Source: Cymbomonas tetramitiformis
Taxonomy: Eukaryota > Chlorophyta > Pyramimonadophyceae > Pyramimonadales > Pyramimonadaceae
Assembly: GCA_001247695.2 (NCBI GenBank)
Contig: LGRX02033504.1
Coordinates: forward strand, 1-64,000
Reading direction: 5' to 3'
Length of the DNA: 64,000 nucleotides
Part shown: one piece after another, positions 11,141 to 23,100 of the stretch
How positions within the stretch are numbered: the first letter of the stretch is position 1
Layout: the number at the start of each line of letters is the position of its first letter
Notes under the pieces: generated by a model
What the model saw: the letters and a program-made list of their open reading frames with translations, nothing else
Told to the model about the DNA's origin: nothing
Databases searched by the model: none
Program-made: the position numbers and the translations under genes

Positions 11141-14100
11141 CTGCAAACAACCATTCCGCCGCGGTCATGCAAACGCTTCCACTTGCTGGGTGATGCGAGC
11201 AAGCCCACACACGACAGCCAGTTTCCACCCCAAATAAAACATAATTCTGTAGGAACAGGGCAGGGACGTGCCATGACACTTGACCTCCGTAGCCTCCTAC
11301 AAACATCAAGTGGCATGAGGCAGACTGAAGTTAGCCCGACCGACATGCGCTAAGGGGGACACGGACCTGCAAGAGCAGGGCAGACCTGTAGCATGGCATT
11401 GAAGACACCAAATGGCCCGCGGCCCGCTGGCAAGTGCCGTTTTGGCACACATAGGGATGCACACCACACCCACACAAAGAATGGGCCCACGTAGGGATGC
11501 CACTCGACAACAAAGATATCGGTCCAAGGATATGCCACACACTGAACGCCATGAGGCCCGCCGACAAAAGCCAGCCCACCATCATTCTAGTGGGAATGAG
11601 AAGCATTCAGGGATAGGGCAGGGTACACATACACACTTGTGGAGGGATTGCAGGGGTTGGCCGCACCGGGCTTGGCCCGGGTGACGACCCATGAGTATGG
11701 CGGGATGGGTGAGGATAACTGGGGATGGCGTGGTGGTGGCGCGACTCCAGGGCACATGCAGGCTGCAGGGATGGCGATGGGCGCCAGCTGGCAGACATGG
11801 CAACGGCGTGTCATGGGAGGGGCATCCCGAGGCTGGGGGTGCTCTCCCCTCGGGCGTCTCCTGCGGGCCTGGCAGGGGCACCACCCAGACTCTCGGATGC
11901 AGAAGGGAGTCTGGGCGAGCTGGAACCCCATGGGTGGACTCAGGGCGTTCGTGGCTAATACTTCCACCAATGGCGGTTGGTGAATGCCGGCCGACTACAA
12001 ATGGTGTGTGAAGTGGTTTGCTACTCTCTCTTCCGCCGATTCATCTTTTGCGTGGTTTGCGATCCGTCGGCAGAGGAAGCCCAAACCCACTCGCATGCAC
12101 CCATCCATCGAAGGATACATCGAAGGATACACATACACCCATTATGAGGCTTAGGGGGTCCCCCATTCTTCACTCGCGAGGTCGGAGAATCCGGATACGT
12201 GTCCCGAAGTGTAGGCTGAATCCTTTGATCCCCGGCGTGGGTACATAGTGCAGCCGGTCTTCTGTGGGTACGGTGTGCCAAAGGAGTCGGTCCAAGGATA
12301 AGCACACACACCCATTATGACACGCGCAAGTTAGCGTTATGCGCCGAGTGCTGGGGGTCGGTGCCGAGGTGCAGGCGCAGGTCACCGTTCTGTCCCTTGG
12401 AGAGACACGTCAGGAACGTCGGGCGAGCAGGCGGGTGTGGGGCGTGGCTCTGGGGCAAGGCGGGGTGCGGAGTAGCATCGGACAGAGACCTCGCCGGTAG
12501 CAAAGTGGCGCGAGGAGCTCGAGGGGGCAATGTGCAAGAGAGGTCTCGTGGGGCAATTCCAGTGAGCAGGCGGAGCTGCCACGCGCACGCTCGGATGCCC
12601 TGGTGCTTTCCGGCTGTCTAGGTGAACAGGGCCCACGGCCTCCACGGCGCTCTGGATGCTCTGGAAGATATGTGTGTCCCAAAGCGCGCGCTCGAGTCTT
12701 TGACGGGCGGCGTGGGCACGCAGTGCAGTCTGCTAGGCTTTCCTCAAAGCCTGGTAGCCAGGGTGCCCGGAATTGGCGCGCGCACACACACCCAGCAAAC
12801 CCAGTACGTGGCAACGCTTCGATCATGAAGCGCAGCCGGGCAGGACGCCCTTGGCAATCTGGCAGCAGCCTGGGGTAGCCAGCGCCAACGAAATCGGCAC
12901 AAGGCGAAGCTCAAGCGCTCACGTCCTGCGGGAGCCGTCCGCATGCAGAAGCAGGTCGGGGCCGCGGCTTGCAATCCGCCTCGATGTTCGAGCAGCACCC
13001 GATCCCTCTCCCCCCCAAGCGCCGCGCAGAGCGGATGAACTTGCGGCGCCTGGCGCGGAGCGGAGCGCCCTCGAGCAGGCTGTCGCGGCCAAGCGCTCTG
13101 CATCCGCGCCAGGCGCCGTGCAGCCGCCAGCAACAGAGGCCACGCCGAAGCTCCGCGCATAGCCCGTGAGGGGCGCACACGTGGCGGGCTCACCTGGCAT
13201 CCGCGTGCTGACGCGAGCTCACGCCGAATGCCCGGCGCATAGCCCGTGAGGGGCGAACACGTGGCGGGCTCACCTGGCATCCGCGTGCTGACGCGAGCTC
13301 ACGCCGAAGCTCGGCGCATAGCCCGTGAGGGGCGCACACGTGGCGGGCTCACCTGGCATCCGCGTGCTGACGCGAGCTCACGCCGAACGCCCGGGTGAGG
13401 TCGTAGCGCAGCTTCCCATGCTGCTTCGCGATGGAGCGCGTGCGCTGCTCCTGGTCAGGCTGAGGAAGCGGCCACCCCCCGAGCCCCCCCCGGGTCACGC
13501 ATGCCCTCCCACAAGGCGAGAGCGGTGTGGGGTACCAGGCGCAGCCCAGGCGCGTACGCCAATCAGGCAGCCAAGCACGCGTGTGCTGAGCAAACCCCCG
13601 CTGACGCATCGCCACGTCACCGGCGAGGAAAGGTGACAATTCTGGTGGAACTTCAAAAAACGGTGAGACCACACGTGCATGCTCCAGCCCACGGAACGCC
13701 ATGTGACGTAGGCGCGCCGCCAGAACATTTAGACGGCTCGCCGGCGCCCTGCCCGAGGGGTGCCCCGCGCGCATCGGGTGGGCACGGGCCCAGCGATCAA
13801 GGCGGGAGGGCTCAGGTCCGCAGCGAGCACCTCCGGCAGAAACTCGTAGAGCACGAACACGCGCCGGATCAGAGGGTCGTGCATCGCCTCCGAGCTGAGC
13901 TGGACGCTGTTAATGGACAGGATTATGTTGGACTCCGCGGAGGGCCAGTCACGCGGCACCGTTGCAGACACATCGCCCCCCTGCGCGCGCCCAGCAGGCC
14001 CCTGCGTGGCTGCCTACACACGTCCCCCCCCATCGCAACACCCCACCGAAGTTGCCGGTGACTCCTCCGCGGCGCGCTATCGTTAAGGTGGGCATCACAT

Positions 14101-17100
14101 CCGTGCACACTTTCTCTGGGCAGCATCCAAGCCCCCCAAAATACGGAGCTGATGCCCTGATTGTGATCGACGCCGCCTATTGGTCATTGGGAGGTGCCCT
14201 TGTTCCCTATTGGTTCCCAACATATAAGCTCCGAGAAATCAAGAGCCACGTCTACGGCCCCGTGCATCGCAACGGGCCGTGCTCACCTTGAAATTGGCCT
14301 CATCCATGCTCTCCTGTTCCAGGGAGTACCGCCCCTGCCCTCGCCCCCTCGGGGGGGAACCACCTGCAGCAGCTCCCACCGTACCCCTTCAGGTCAGCTC
14401 CCTGCCCTGGCAATACGGTTATTGAGAAGAACCGTACTGCCTGGAGCGCGGCGCGGTGCGGGGCTCTGCGGCAGCAGTCCGCACCTGTGGGCAGCTTCAC
14501 CTCCATGGCTGGGAGCGGCGAGCTCCGCTCCTCTAGCAGCTCCTCCTCCAGCCCGAACCCCTCCCCGGCAGTCGACCTTCGGACCGCCTGCTGCACGTCG
14601 GGGGGGTCAACCTGCACGCTAGCCCGTAGAGCATCGCCTGCACGGAGAAGGGGGGGCGGGTCCGGCGTACGTCAGCATCCTGGGGGCAGCCTCCGGCAGA
14701 ACACGAGGGCGCCGCGCGCACGCGCCATGGCAAGAGACAATGCGGCCGTGTACCAGCCACTCACTCGCAGAGCGCACAGGCACCGCAGGCATGCCACGTG
14801 GCAGAGCCGCCGTGGTCACTGGCGGAACGCCAGGGTGCCGTGCGCATGCCCAGGCGCCGGCGCCGGCGAAGATCAGCGATGTCGGCGAGGGGCACACCCG
14901 CGAGTCGCAGGTCGTCGCCGCCGTGCTTGCTGCGCCGGGTCTCCTCCACCAGTGAGTCGTAGGACTTGCCTGGATCGTCCGCCTGCAGCGCACAGGTCGC
15001 CACACCCCCGCCCGGGCGCAGCCACAGGCAGGCCTCAGCCCCGCGCTTGCTTCGAGAAAGTGGACCAGATGCTGCGACCTGTACACAGTCCTCGTAACCC
15101 ACGCGCCGCTGCTGTTGGAGCCGCGCCCGTGCTGTCACGACTCGTCATCGCCCCAGGGTGTAGTGCTTCTGCCTCACAATCGATGGAAGAGTGGCTGCGC
15201 GCCTGCGGGTGCTCTGGTTGCCACTCCCACTTTCCAATCGATGGGATCTATGTCTCGCCGCGGGCACAGCCAGAGGAGGCGCCCGCACCTGCTGGGTGCG
15301 AGAGGCACGCAGGCGGTCCATTGGACGCTGTGACGATGACAGTTGGCCCCTCAGAGGGCTTGGGGCTCTGTTTTTGGACAGGAATATGCACCCCACCCAG
15401 AACCCACTGCCTCCCTCTTAATCCCCGAGCCCCTCCCGAGCCCCTCTCAAGTCCCTCCCGAGCCCCTCTCGAGCCGCTCTTGAGCCCCTCTCTGTGGCCT
15501 AGAGCCCGTCTGGAGTGTGCGGCTGGCACTTTATTTTGCTGTCAGATTTTGCTGCCAGAAGGCAACGCGACTCAGCAAAGGTCGGGAAGGCCTCAGCAAA
15601 GGCCGGGAGGGAGCTGGCAAAGGCCGGGAGGGCCCCAGCAAAGGCCGGGAGGGAGCTGGCAAAGGCCGGGAGGGAGCTGGCAAAGGCCGGGAGGGCCCCA
15701 GCAAAGGCCGGGAGGGAGCTGGCAAAGGCCGGGAGGGAGCTGGCAAAGGGCGACGGGAGCTCTCCCCGCCCGACATGCAGAGGAGGCACCACAGCAGGAG
15801 GAGCGGGGCAAAAATCACCGAGGCGGATTGATGCTGCCCAACGGCTGATGCCAGGCGATGCGTATCCAAACGTGACCTGCCGCGCCCCGCCCGATGGCCC
15901 TCACGCCCTGACAGGGGATCACATCCATGCTCGACCCAGTTATGTCCGTCTCAGTTGCCAGCACCCCCTGACATGTACCTATCGCAGCCACACCTTTCAC
16001 GGGCAAGAGTCATAGCACCTCGCAGGAAGGCTGGTTACTTGATCACTTGCTCGCAGGCGCCAGAATGCTCGGAGGCGCGCACGCACACCGCCCGCAGCAG
16101 GTCGTTGTGGAGTGCGCTAGCTGGTTGTCGGCACTGGCGGGCTGCCAGGAGCCTGCGGGGGCGGAGGGGCGCCCGGAGCCAGCCTACCTGTTATGTCACG
16201 GTTGGGGGTCGCTACGAAGAGAGGGAAGGAGCCCTCAACGGGGACCCCATCTGCGAGCGCCGCGAGGGGCACGCAGGCGAGGCCGATGACGCCCGCCTGG
16301 CTCATGTCGAGGTCCGCGTCGTCGAAGCAGCACACCTCGAGATTGGTTGTGGTCAGCCGCTGCTCCAGTGCCGTCGTGCGCGCCATGCCGAAGTCGTGCG
16401 TGTCCTCGTACACAGGGTGCGTGCCCTGCCCGAACGACGTGTTGTGCACCGGGAATCCGGGGAACTGGTAGCTGACGTACGGTGTGAGATTCCGGGAGTC
16501 CCCTGTGCGCGCCTTCAGGTCGGTGCACTTCCTCACCGTCACCCGGATGACCGCACTGTTCTGCGGCGCTGCCTCCGCTGCCAGCCGCGCCGCTCCCATC
16601 GGGTCGCCCGTGTTGGGCAGCTTCGGCATCGATGGCGCCACCTGCCGCGACATCATGCTCCTCCCACCACCCACCCTGGCTCCCCTTCACACCACCCTTC
16701 CCACCACCCACCCTGGCTCCCTTCACACCACCCTTCCCACCACCCACCCTGACTCCCTTCACACCACCCTTCCCACCACCCATTCTGGCTCCTTCACACC
16801 ACCCTTCCCACCACCCAACCTGGCTCTTCCCACCACCCTTCCCACCACCCACCCTGGCTCCCCTTCACACCACCCCTCCCACCACCCACCCTGGCTCCCC
16901 TTCCCACCACCCTTCCCACCTCCCACCCTGGCTCCTTCACACCACCCTTCCCACCACCCACCCCTGGCTCCCCTTCACACCACCCTTCCACCTCCCACCC
17001 TGGCTCCCCTTCACGCCAGCCCTCCCTGCTCCCAACCTGACTCACTTCGTACCAACCCTACCCGCTGCCACTCTCGCTGCCTTCGCGGCACTCTCCATTT

Positions 17101-20100
17101 CCAACCGGTCCTAACCCCAACCAGTTTTCTTTATAGCCCCCCACCCGAGTGATGGGCGGTGCACACGGGCATGGCATCAGCTGCACCAGGGACATGAGCA
17201 AAGCCGCAGCAAAGTGCAACACGGTCGCTCACGTGGCCGAGTGAGATCCCCCCGACCCAGTTGCCACGTGATTAGACATCACTGTTCAACATAACAAATG
17301 CTGGTGCATGCTCATATCACGTGCAGCTACCATCGGCATGGCGATCCACGGCCGTGCATGTCAAGTTGTGGATGCCGAGCCGTTGATGCCGACACGTGGA
17401 TTTTGCAGGGACACGCAAGTTACGCCTGCAGGGGGGCTTGCGGGGCCCACCTGGCGGTAAGCCCGCAAGGGGCCAAGGATGGAGAGCGGGAGCTGGAAGG
17501 AGAAGCGGAGCGTGCCGAGAAGCTGGCCGCCGGCACCAAGGATGTCCGCGAAATGCGACATGCCACGGCGGCCGGTGGCAGTACCGGTCTCCAGATCCTC
17601 GAGGGCCTTGCTGAGGGGCACAAGCGCGATCCCGAGGCTCTGAAAGTCGATGCCGTTCGCACGATTAAGCTCGATGCGCAGCGTCTGGGTCGCCATGTAC
17701 TCCAAGAAGAAGCTGTCTATGCGTACCACGTACTGCACCGTCATGTCATACGACGGCGTCAATCCCGTGGCAACTGGCGTCGCCTGTGTCTCGTGCTCGA
17801 AGAAGTCCAGCGTGAGGAAAGTGGAGGGATCCTCCTCCCCTGACATCGCAAACCCCTCCGAACCCCCCCTCAAGCGCCATCTCTCCCAACAATCTCTACG
17901 CCCACCAGCAGTGTCTCACTGCCTCTCACCTCTCACACCACTGCGCACACATTACCCGCCTAGACGCTCGCCTCCCACACCACCGCACGCACCACCCGTC
18001 TCGACGCTCACGCCTCTCACACCGCCGCACGCATCATCGGCCCACACATTGTTGCTCTCACACCAGTACGCACGTGTCATCCACCTACAAACTGTTGCCT
18101 GTCACACCAGTATGCACGTGTCAACCGGCACACGCTTCCACCTCTCACACCAACCACCATGCACGCGCCACCCTCCCAGACGCTCACCTCTCAAATTGTG
18201 CACGCATCACCTGCCCACCCGCTCCCACCGCTCACACAACCGAGCATGTATCATCCGCCCACCCACTCCACCGCTCCCTCTCTCTGCAGGTGTCCTCCAC
18301 CAACTCCAATATTCTGCGCACTCACCGAGCACGCCACCCTCCAAGGTGGCCCCCGCTAGCTGGATCTCGAAGATGGTCTCGCCCTCCGCCAGATCCGAGG
18401 TGTCACCCGCAATGTCGGATTCGGGCACCGCAGTCTCCCCGTTGACGCTGGACCTCACCGCACGCAGACCCCCTGGATCGGAGACCCCGAACCCCAGTCA
18501 CGTCAGCGAACCCGGGCACGTCAGCGAACCCGGGCACGTCAGCAAACCCAGCCACGTCAGCAAACCAGGCTTGCAGGTCGCAGCACAAGGCTCGGTGAAT
18601 TCAGCAAAGCGGGCTCAGCACGGATGATTGGACACTGCAGCACGGGTGACTGGACACTGCAGCCCATGCATGGCTTAGCATTGGCAAGAGGCAGTCCGAT
18701 CTCCGCTTCGAGTGATTGGGGCACACGGCATGCGCACCGGACAGCACGCGCTTCAGCTGGGCCTCGAGTGGCCGGGGCACACGGCACGCACACCGGAGGG
18801 CACGCGCTTCAGCTGGGCCTCGAGTGGCCGGGGCACACGGCACGCGCACCGGACAGCACGCGCTTCAGCTTGGCCTCGAGTGGCCGGGGCACACAGCACG
18901 CGCACCGGACAGCACGCGCTTCAGCTGGGCCTCGGGTGGCCGGGGCACACGGCACGCGCACCGAACAGCACGCGCTTCAGCTGGGCCTCGAGTGGCCGGG
19001 TCACACGGCACGCGCACCGGACAGCACGCGCTTCAGCTGGGCCTCGGGTGGCCGGGGCACACGGCACGCACACCGGACAGCACGCGCTTCAGCTGGGCCT
19101 CGGGTGGCCGGGGCACACGGCACGCGCACCGGACAGCACGCGCTTCAGCTGGGCCTCGGGTGGCCGGGGCACACGGCACGCGCACCGGACAGCATGCGCT
19201 TCAGCTGGGCCTCGAGCTTGCGTATCTTCTCTGCACGTCGATCAAGCTCACGCTCATGTGACTGCCCGTCCACCCCCTCTCCCCCCCCCGCCTCCGGATC
19301 CGACATGTGATCTCGATGGGAGCGTCTCGGAGAGCCTGGAAGGAAGCGGCTGATGTCAGCGGACCGCGGCTTCGATGGGATCAGCAGGGGGTGGGGTCCG
19401 GAAGCTCAGGGCGCATCCCGGGTGTATCATGAGACGCGACACATAAAAGGACCTGAAGCTGGATCAAAGGCGACTTATCGAAGGGTTTCTGCCACGGTAT
19501 CAAAGCAGCCACACAGCTGAGGCGAGTATCCCAGCCTGGGCGGAGGCGGACCTGGAGCTTGCGGCGGAGCTCGGCTTCGAGCACGCGGCCGCGCTGCTTC
19601 ACCTCCTCGAGCTCCTGGCGCAGGTCCTCGGTCTGCGCCTCCTCTAGATGGAGCAGCTTCTGCGCCTTCCGCAGCTCCTCCAGCTGCTCCGCCTTCTCCT
19701 CCCGGAGATGGTTCAGCTCCCGCAGCACCTCTTCCCTGGTCTGATCCGAGTCCAGCGTGCTCGAAGCCGCCGCTGTCGGCGCCACTGCATCGCCGCATCC
19801 CGCCCAGCCCGGTCAAAGCTGCCAGGCGCGTACCCGCTGCGGCCTGTTGGGCTGAGACGGACAGAGATCTGGACGGCGCCCGCCATCGATCGAGCGGCTG
19901 GCAAAGCGCCCGGACACCGGCCACCAAGGCCACCCGCAGTGCATCCGCACATCACTTCGAAGTCCACCAAACGCCAAAACGCGCCCTGGTTAGAACGGCG
20001 CGGCCGACACAATTGCGCGGTACATCGCCGTCGCCCCATCGCCCGGCCCCGCGCGCAGGGCAGGGTGGTGTGGCGCATGAGGGCGCGGCACCTGCGGGCG

Positions 20101-23100
20101 ACTGCTCCTGCGATCCGCGCACGCTGCGGACCTTGATGCGCTCGTACAGGGCCAGCTTCTCACGCGTCATCTCCAGCTCAAGCCGCGCGCGCTCCAGCTC
20201 GAGCCGCGCGCCATCGCGCTCACTCTTCAGAAGCCGGGTGTCCTCGCTCACCGAGCCGCGCTGCTTCACCTCTCCGAGCTCCTTCTGCACTTCTGCCAGC
20301 TTCAGCTCAATGCCCGCCTGCCACCACCCACACGCGCTCCCCCTCGCCCGGTTACCACCCACAGCGCGCCTCTCCAGATACACCAGCACACCCGCTTGTG
20401 CACACCGTGCACCACACCGCGCTCGCACGGCACACCGCCTGCCGGCCACTCCAGCTGCTTGGTGGCCGGAGCGCAGCTCCCCGGCCACACCGCGCTCCGG
20501 ACCAAGTGCAGCAGTGGGTCAAGAGGGGGGGCCTGGCATGCACGCATCCGAGAGATGCCGTCACCACAACCTCACACACGAGGCCCTCCAGGACATGTGA
20601 TATGCTACGTGGGCTGTTGGGGAAGCGCTTCATGAGGGTTTAAGGGTTTTTAGGGCGCTTACCCGCTCGCGCTGCTGCTCTGCCACCTGGAGACGCAGGG
20701 ACTTCGCCTCCTGCACGCTCGCGGCAGGCGCCATCATGGCCTTGGTGGCCAGCTCGTTGTACTCCTTCTCGAGGGCGTAGCGCTCCTGCTGCGCCTTCTC
20801 CAGCATCGGCTCGAGTCCGCGCACCGCCTCGAGCTGAGCTCCGCCATCGCCCACCCCCAACCTGTCTTCAGCAGCCCAATCCCTGCCACACCACGCCAGG
20901 ATAGGCTGCCGTGGTGACAGCCTCCGGCCTGCGTGCAACGCGTGCGCACCGCCGCTCCCCGCGCCCCACATGCAGGAGCTGCCCAGGATGCGCCCTAGAC
21001 CGGCGGGCCTCCAAGGGTACCCTTGGACCGCTATGCTCCTCTTCGGACTGCCGGTGGGGAGCCAAGGCGCACGTGGCGTGTGAGACCGCAGGACTGGGGC
21101 GGAATTGAGGCACCTCCATAGCGAGGCGCTTCTCCTCCGCGGTGAGCTTGAGGTTGGCCTTGCGTTCGTCGTTCAGGCGGCGGTGGGTCTCGTCCAGCTG
21201 CTGCACGGCGCGCTCGTGATGTCCCTTCAGCACGGCGTGCGCGGCGGTCACCTCCGCGTAGCGGCGCTGCAACACGGTCACTTTCTCCCAGGCCCCCTTC
21301 AGCTCCTCCGAGAAATCCCCCGCGAGGTTGCCGTTGTGCACCAGGTCCCCGATGCGGCCCGTGTCCATCGCCACCGCCTCCTCCAGCTCCGCGCACGCCG
21401 CTTTCGCATCCGCCAGCTCCCGCCGCAGTCGGGGAATCTCCGCCAGCTTGTGCCGCAGCGCCGCCACCTCGTCCTGCAGCACCTGGACGCGCCGATCATC
21501 CGAGACGTCGTATCCGTCGCCGCCGCCTCCCGCCGCGCCCCCCCCGGCCCCGGCCCTGGGGCGGATGCTTCGGGGTATCAATTTCAGCGCCTTGAGCAGC
21601 TCGTGGAAGGAGATCTTGCCGTCGCCGTTGGCGTCGACGCTCTGCATGTGCGACAGGAAGAGCCGCTGCTCCTGCGGAGTGATGCCGGGCAGCACCTGGC
21701 GCGTCAGGCGCAGCAGCTCACCGCGGTTGAGGTACCCGCTGCTGTCCTTGTCGAAGTGTCTGAAGACCTTCTCTGCGGATGCCTTGTCGCCCCGGATGTA
21801 ATCCGCCAGCCGATGGAGCACCTGCCAAGCGGGGAGTCACTTCAACCTCCGAAACGCCCACAGCCTAGTCGCCCAGCCCACCGTCCACCTGCGGCCTCAT
21901 CCGACTTCCTGCGGAGCGGATCTGAGCTCTGCGCAGCACCGGGCTGCCCACCTGCGGCGCCTCGCGGCAGCTGCGAGGTGACTGTGCTTTGCGCGATCAA
22001 CTACCGCACCCAGCTCCTCTCCGCGATACCACATTCAAGCCAAACGCACGGTCTCGGACTTGCCGACACGGACTTGGCCAAGCCTTGTAGGGGGTACCTG
22101 ATTTGTCGCTGCGTTGCCCCGCTCCTTCGCGGCGGAGCTTGCGGCCAGCCCCTCCTTGATGGCGTGGATGAGCTCCTTGTACGTCACCTCCCCGTCGCCG
22201 TCCACGTCCAGCATCGTCTGAAAGTAGAGGATGGCACTTGGCGTGCTCTCCGGCAGCAGGACCTGCACCGAGGCACGGACGCCGGCCAGCATCAATCGCC
22301 ACGCGCTTCGAAGGTCATCAAGCAACCTGAGGGGTCGACGCAGAATCACTCCCGCTGTCCTTGCGTCATGCTGTCCTTGCGCCGAGACGCGAGCCGTGGC
22401 CGTCCCATCCAAGACCGGGTAGCGTGGATGAAGGGCGAGGATGCGTGCGACGTGGATGAAGGGCGAGGATGCGTGCGACATGCATGAAGGGCGAGGATGC
22501 GTGCGACGTGGATGAAGGGCGAGGATGCGTGCGACGTGGGCCGGAAGGGCGAGGATGTGTGCGACGTGGATGAAGGGCGAGGATGCGTGGGCGGGGCGCA
22601 TGAAGGGGGCGAGGATGTGTACATACGTGGATGCATGGGCTTAGATGCGTGCGACGTGGATGAAGGGCGACGTGATGCGTGCGACGTGGCATGAAGGGCG
22701 AGATGCGTGCGACGTGATGAAGGGCGAGGATGTGTGCTGACGTGCATGAAGGGGCGAGGATGAAGCGCGCAACGTGCATGAAGGGCGAGATGCGTGCAAC
22801 GTGCATGAAGGGCGAGGATGCGTGCGACAAGGATGCGCAGGGTGAGCAAGCGCTGCGCGGCGGCTCCTCGTGCGTGATGACTTGAAGCATGCAGGCGCGG
22901 CACCCCGGGCCGGGCCACATCATCCTCGGACCTTCATCAGGCGCCCCAGCTCAGCACGGTCGAGCGCTCCGCTTTTGTCGGCATCGAACTGATTGAATAC
23001 ATCGCTCAGACGCTGTGTGTTGGACTTGAGGTGCTCGTCCAGCGCCACGAAGAAGTCCTTCACGTCCCCGGACATCTCCACCGCGCCGCCCCGCACGCGC

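Noticed and set aside
14487..15848. Plus-strand ORF of 453 residues ending in GGSWQRPGG repeats
   Set aside because: It runs through an intronic 21-bp minisatellite and GC-rich DNA without motifs. Minus-strand exon candidates exist in the same span.
16484..17152. Plus-strand HTTLPTTHPGS-repeat ORF
   Set aside because: Translation of the pyrimidine-rich intronic minisatellite.
18624..19353. Three overlapping plus-strand ORFs of about 180-230 residues with repeated THTGQHALQLGL-type peptides
   Set aside because: The 56-bp repeat contains no stop in any of the three plus-strand frames. The conserved signal is the minus-strand exon and donor.
21105..22487. Plus-strand ORF of 460 residues
   Set aside because: It is antisense to EF-hand and coiled-coil exons with high third-position GC. 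The minus strand has recognisable domains and splice sites.
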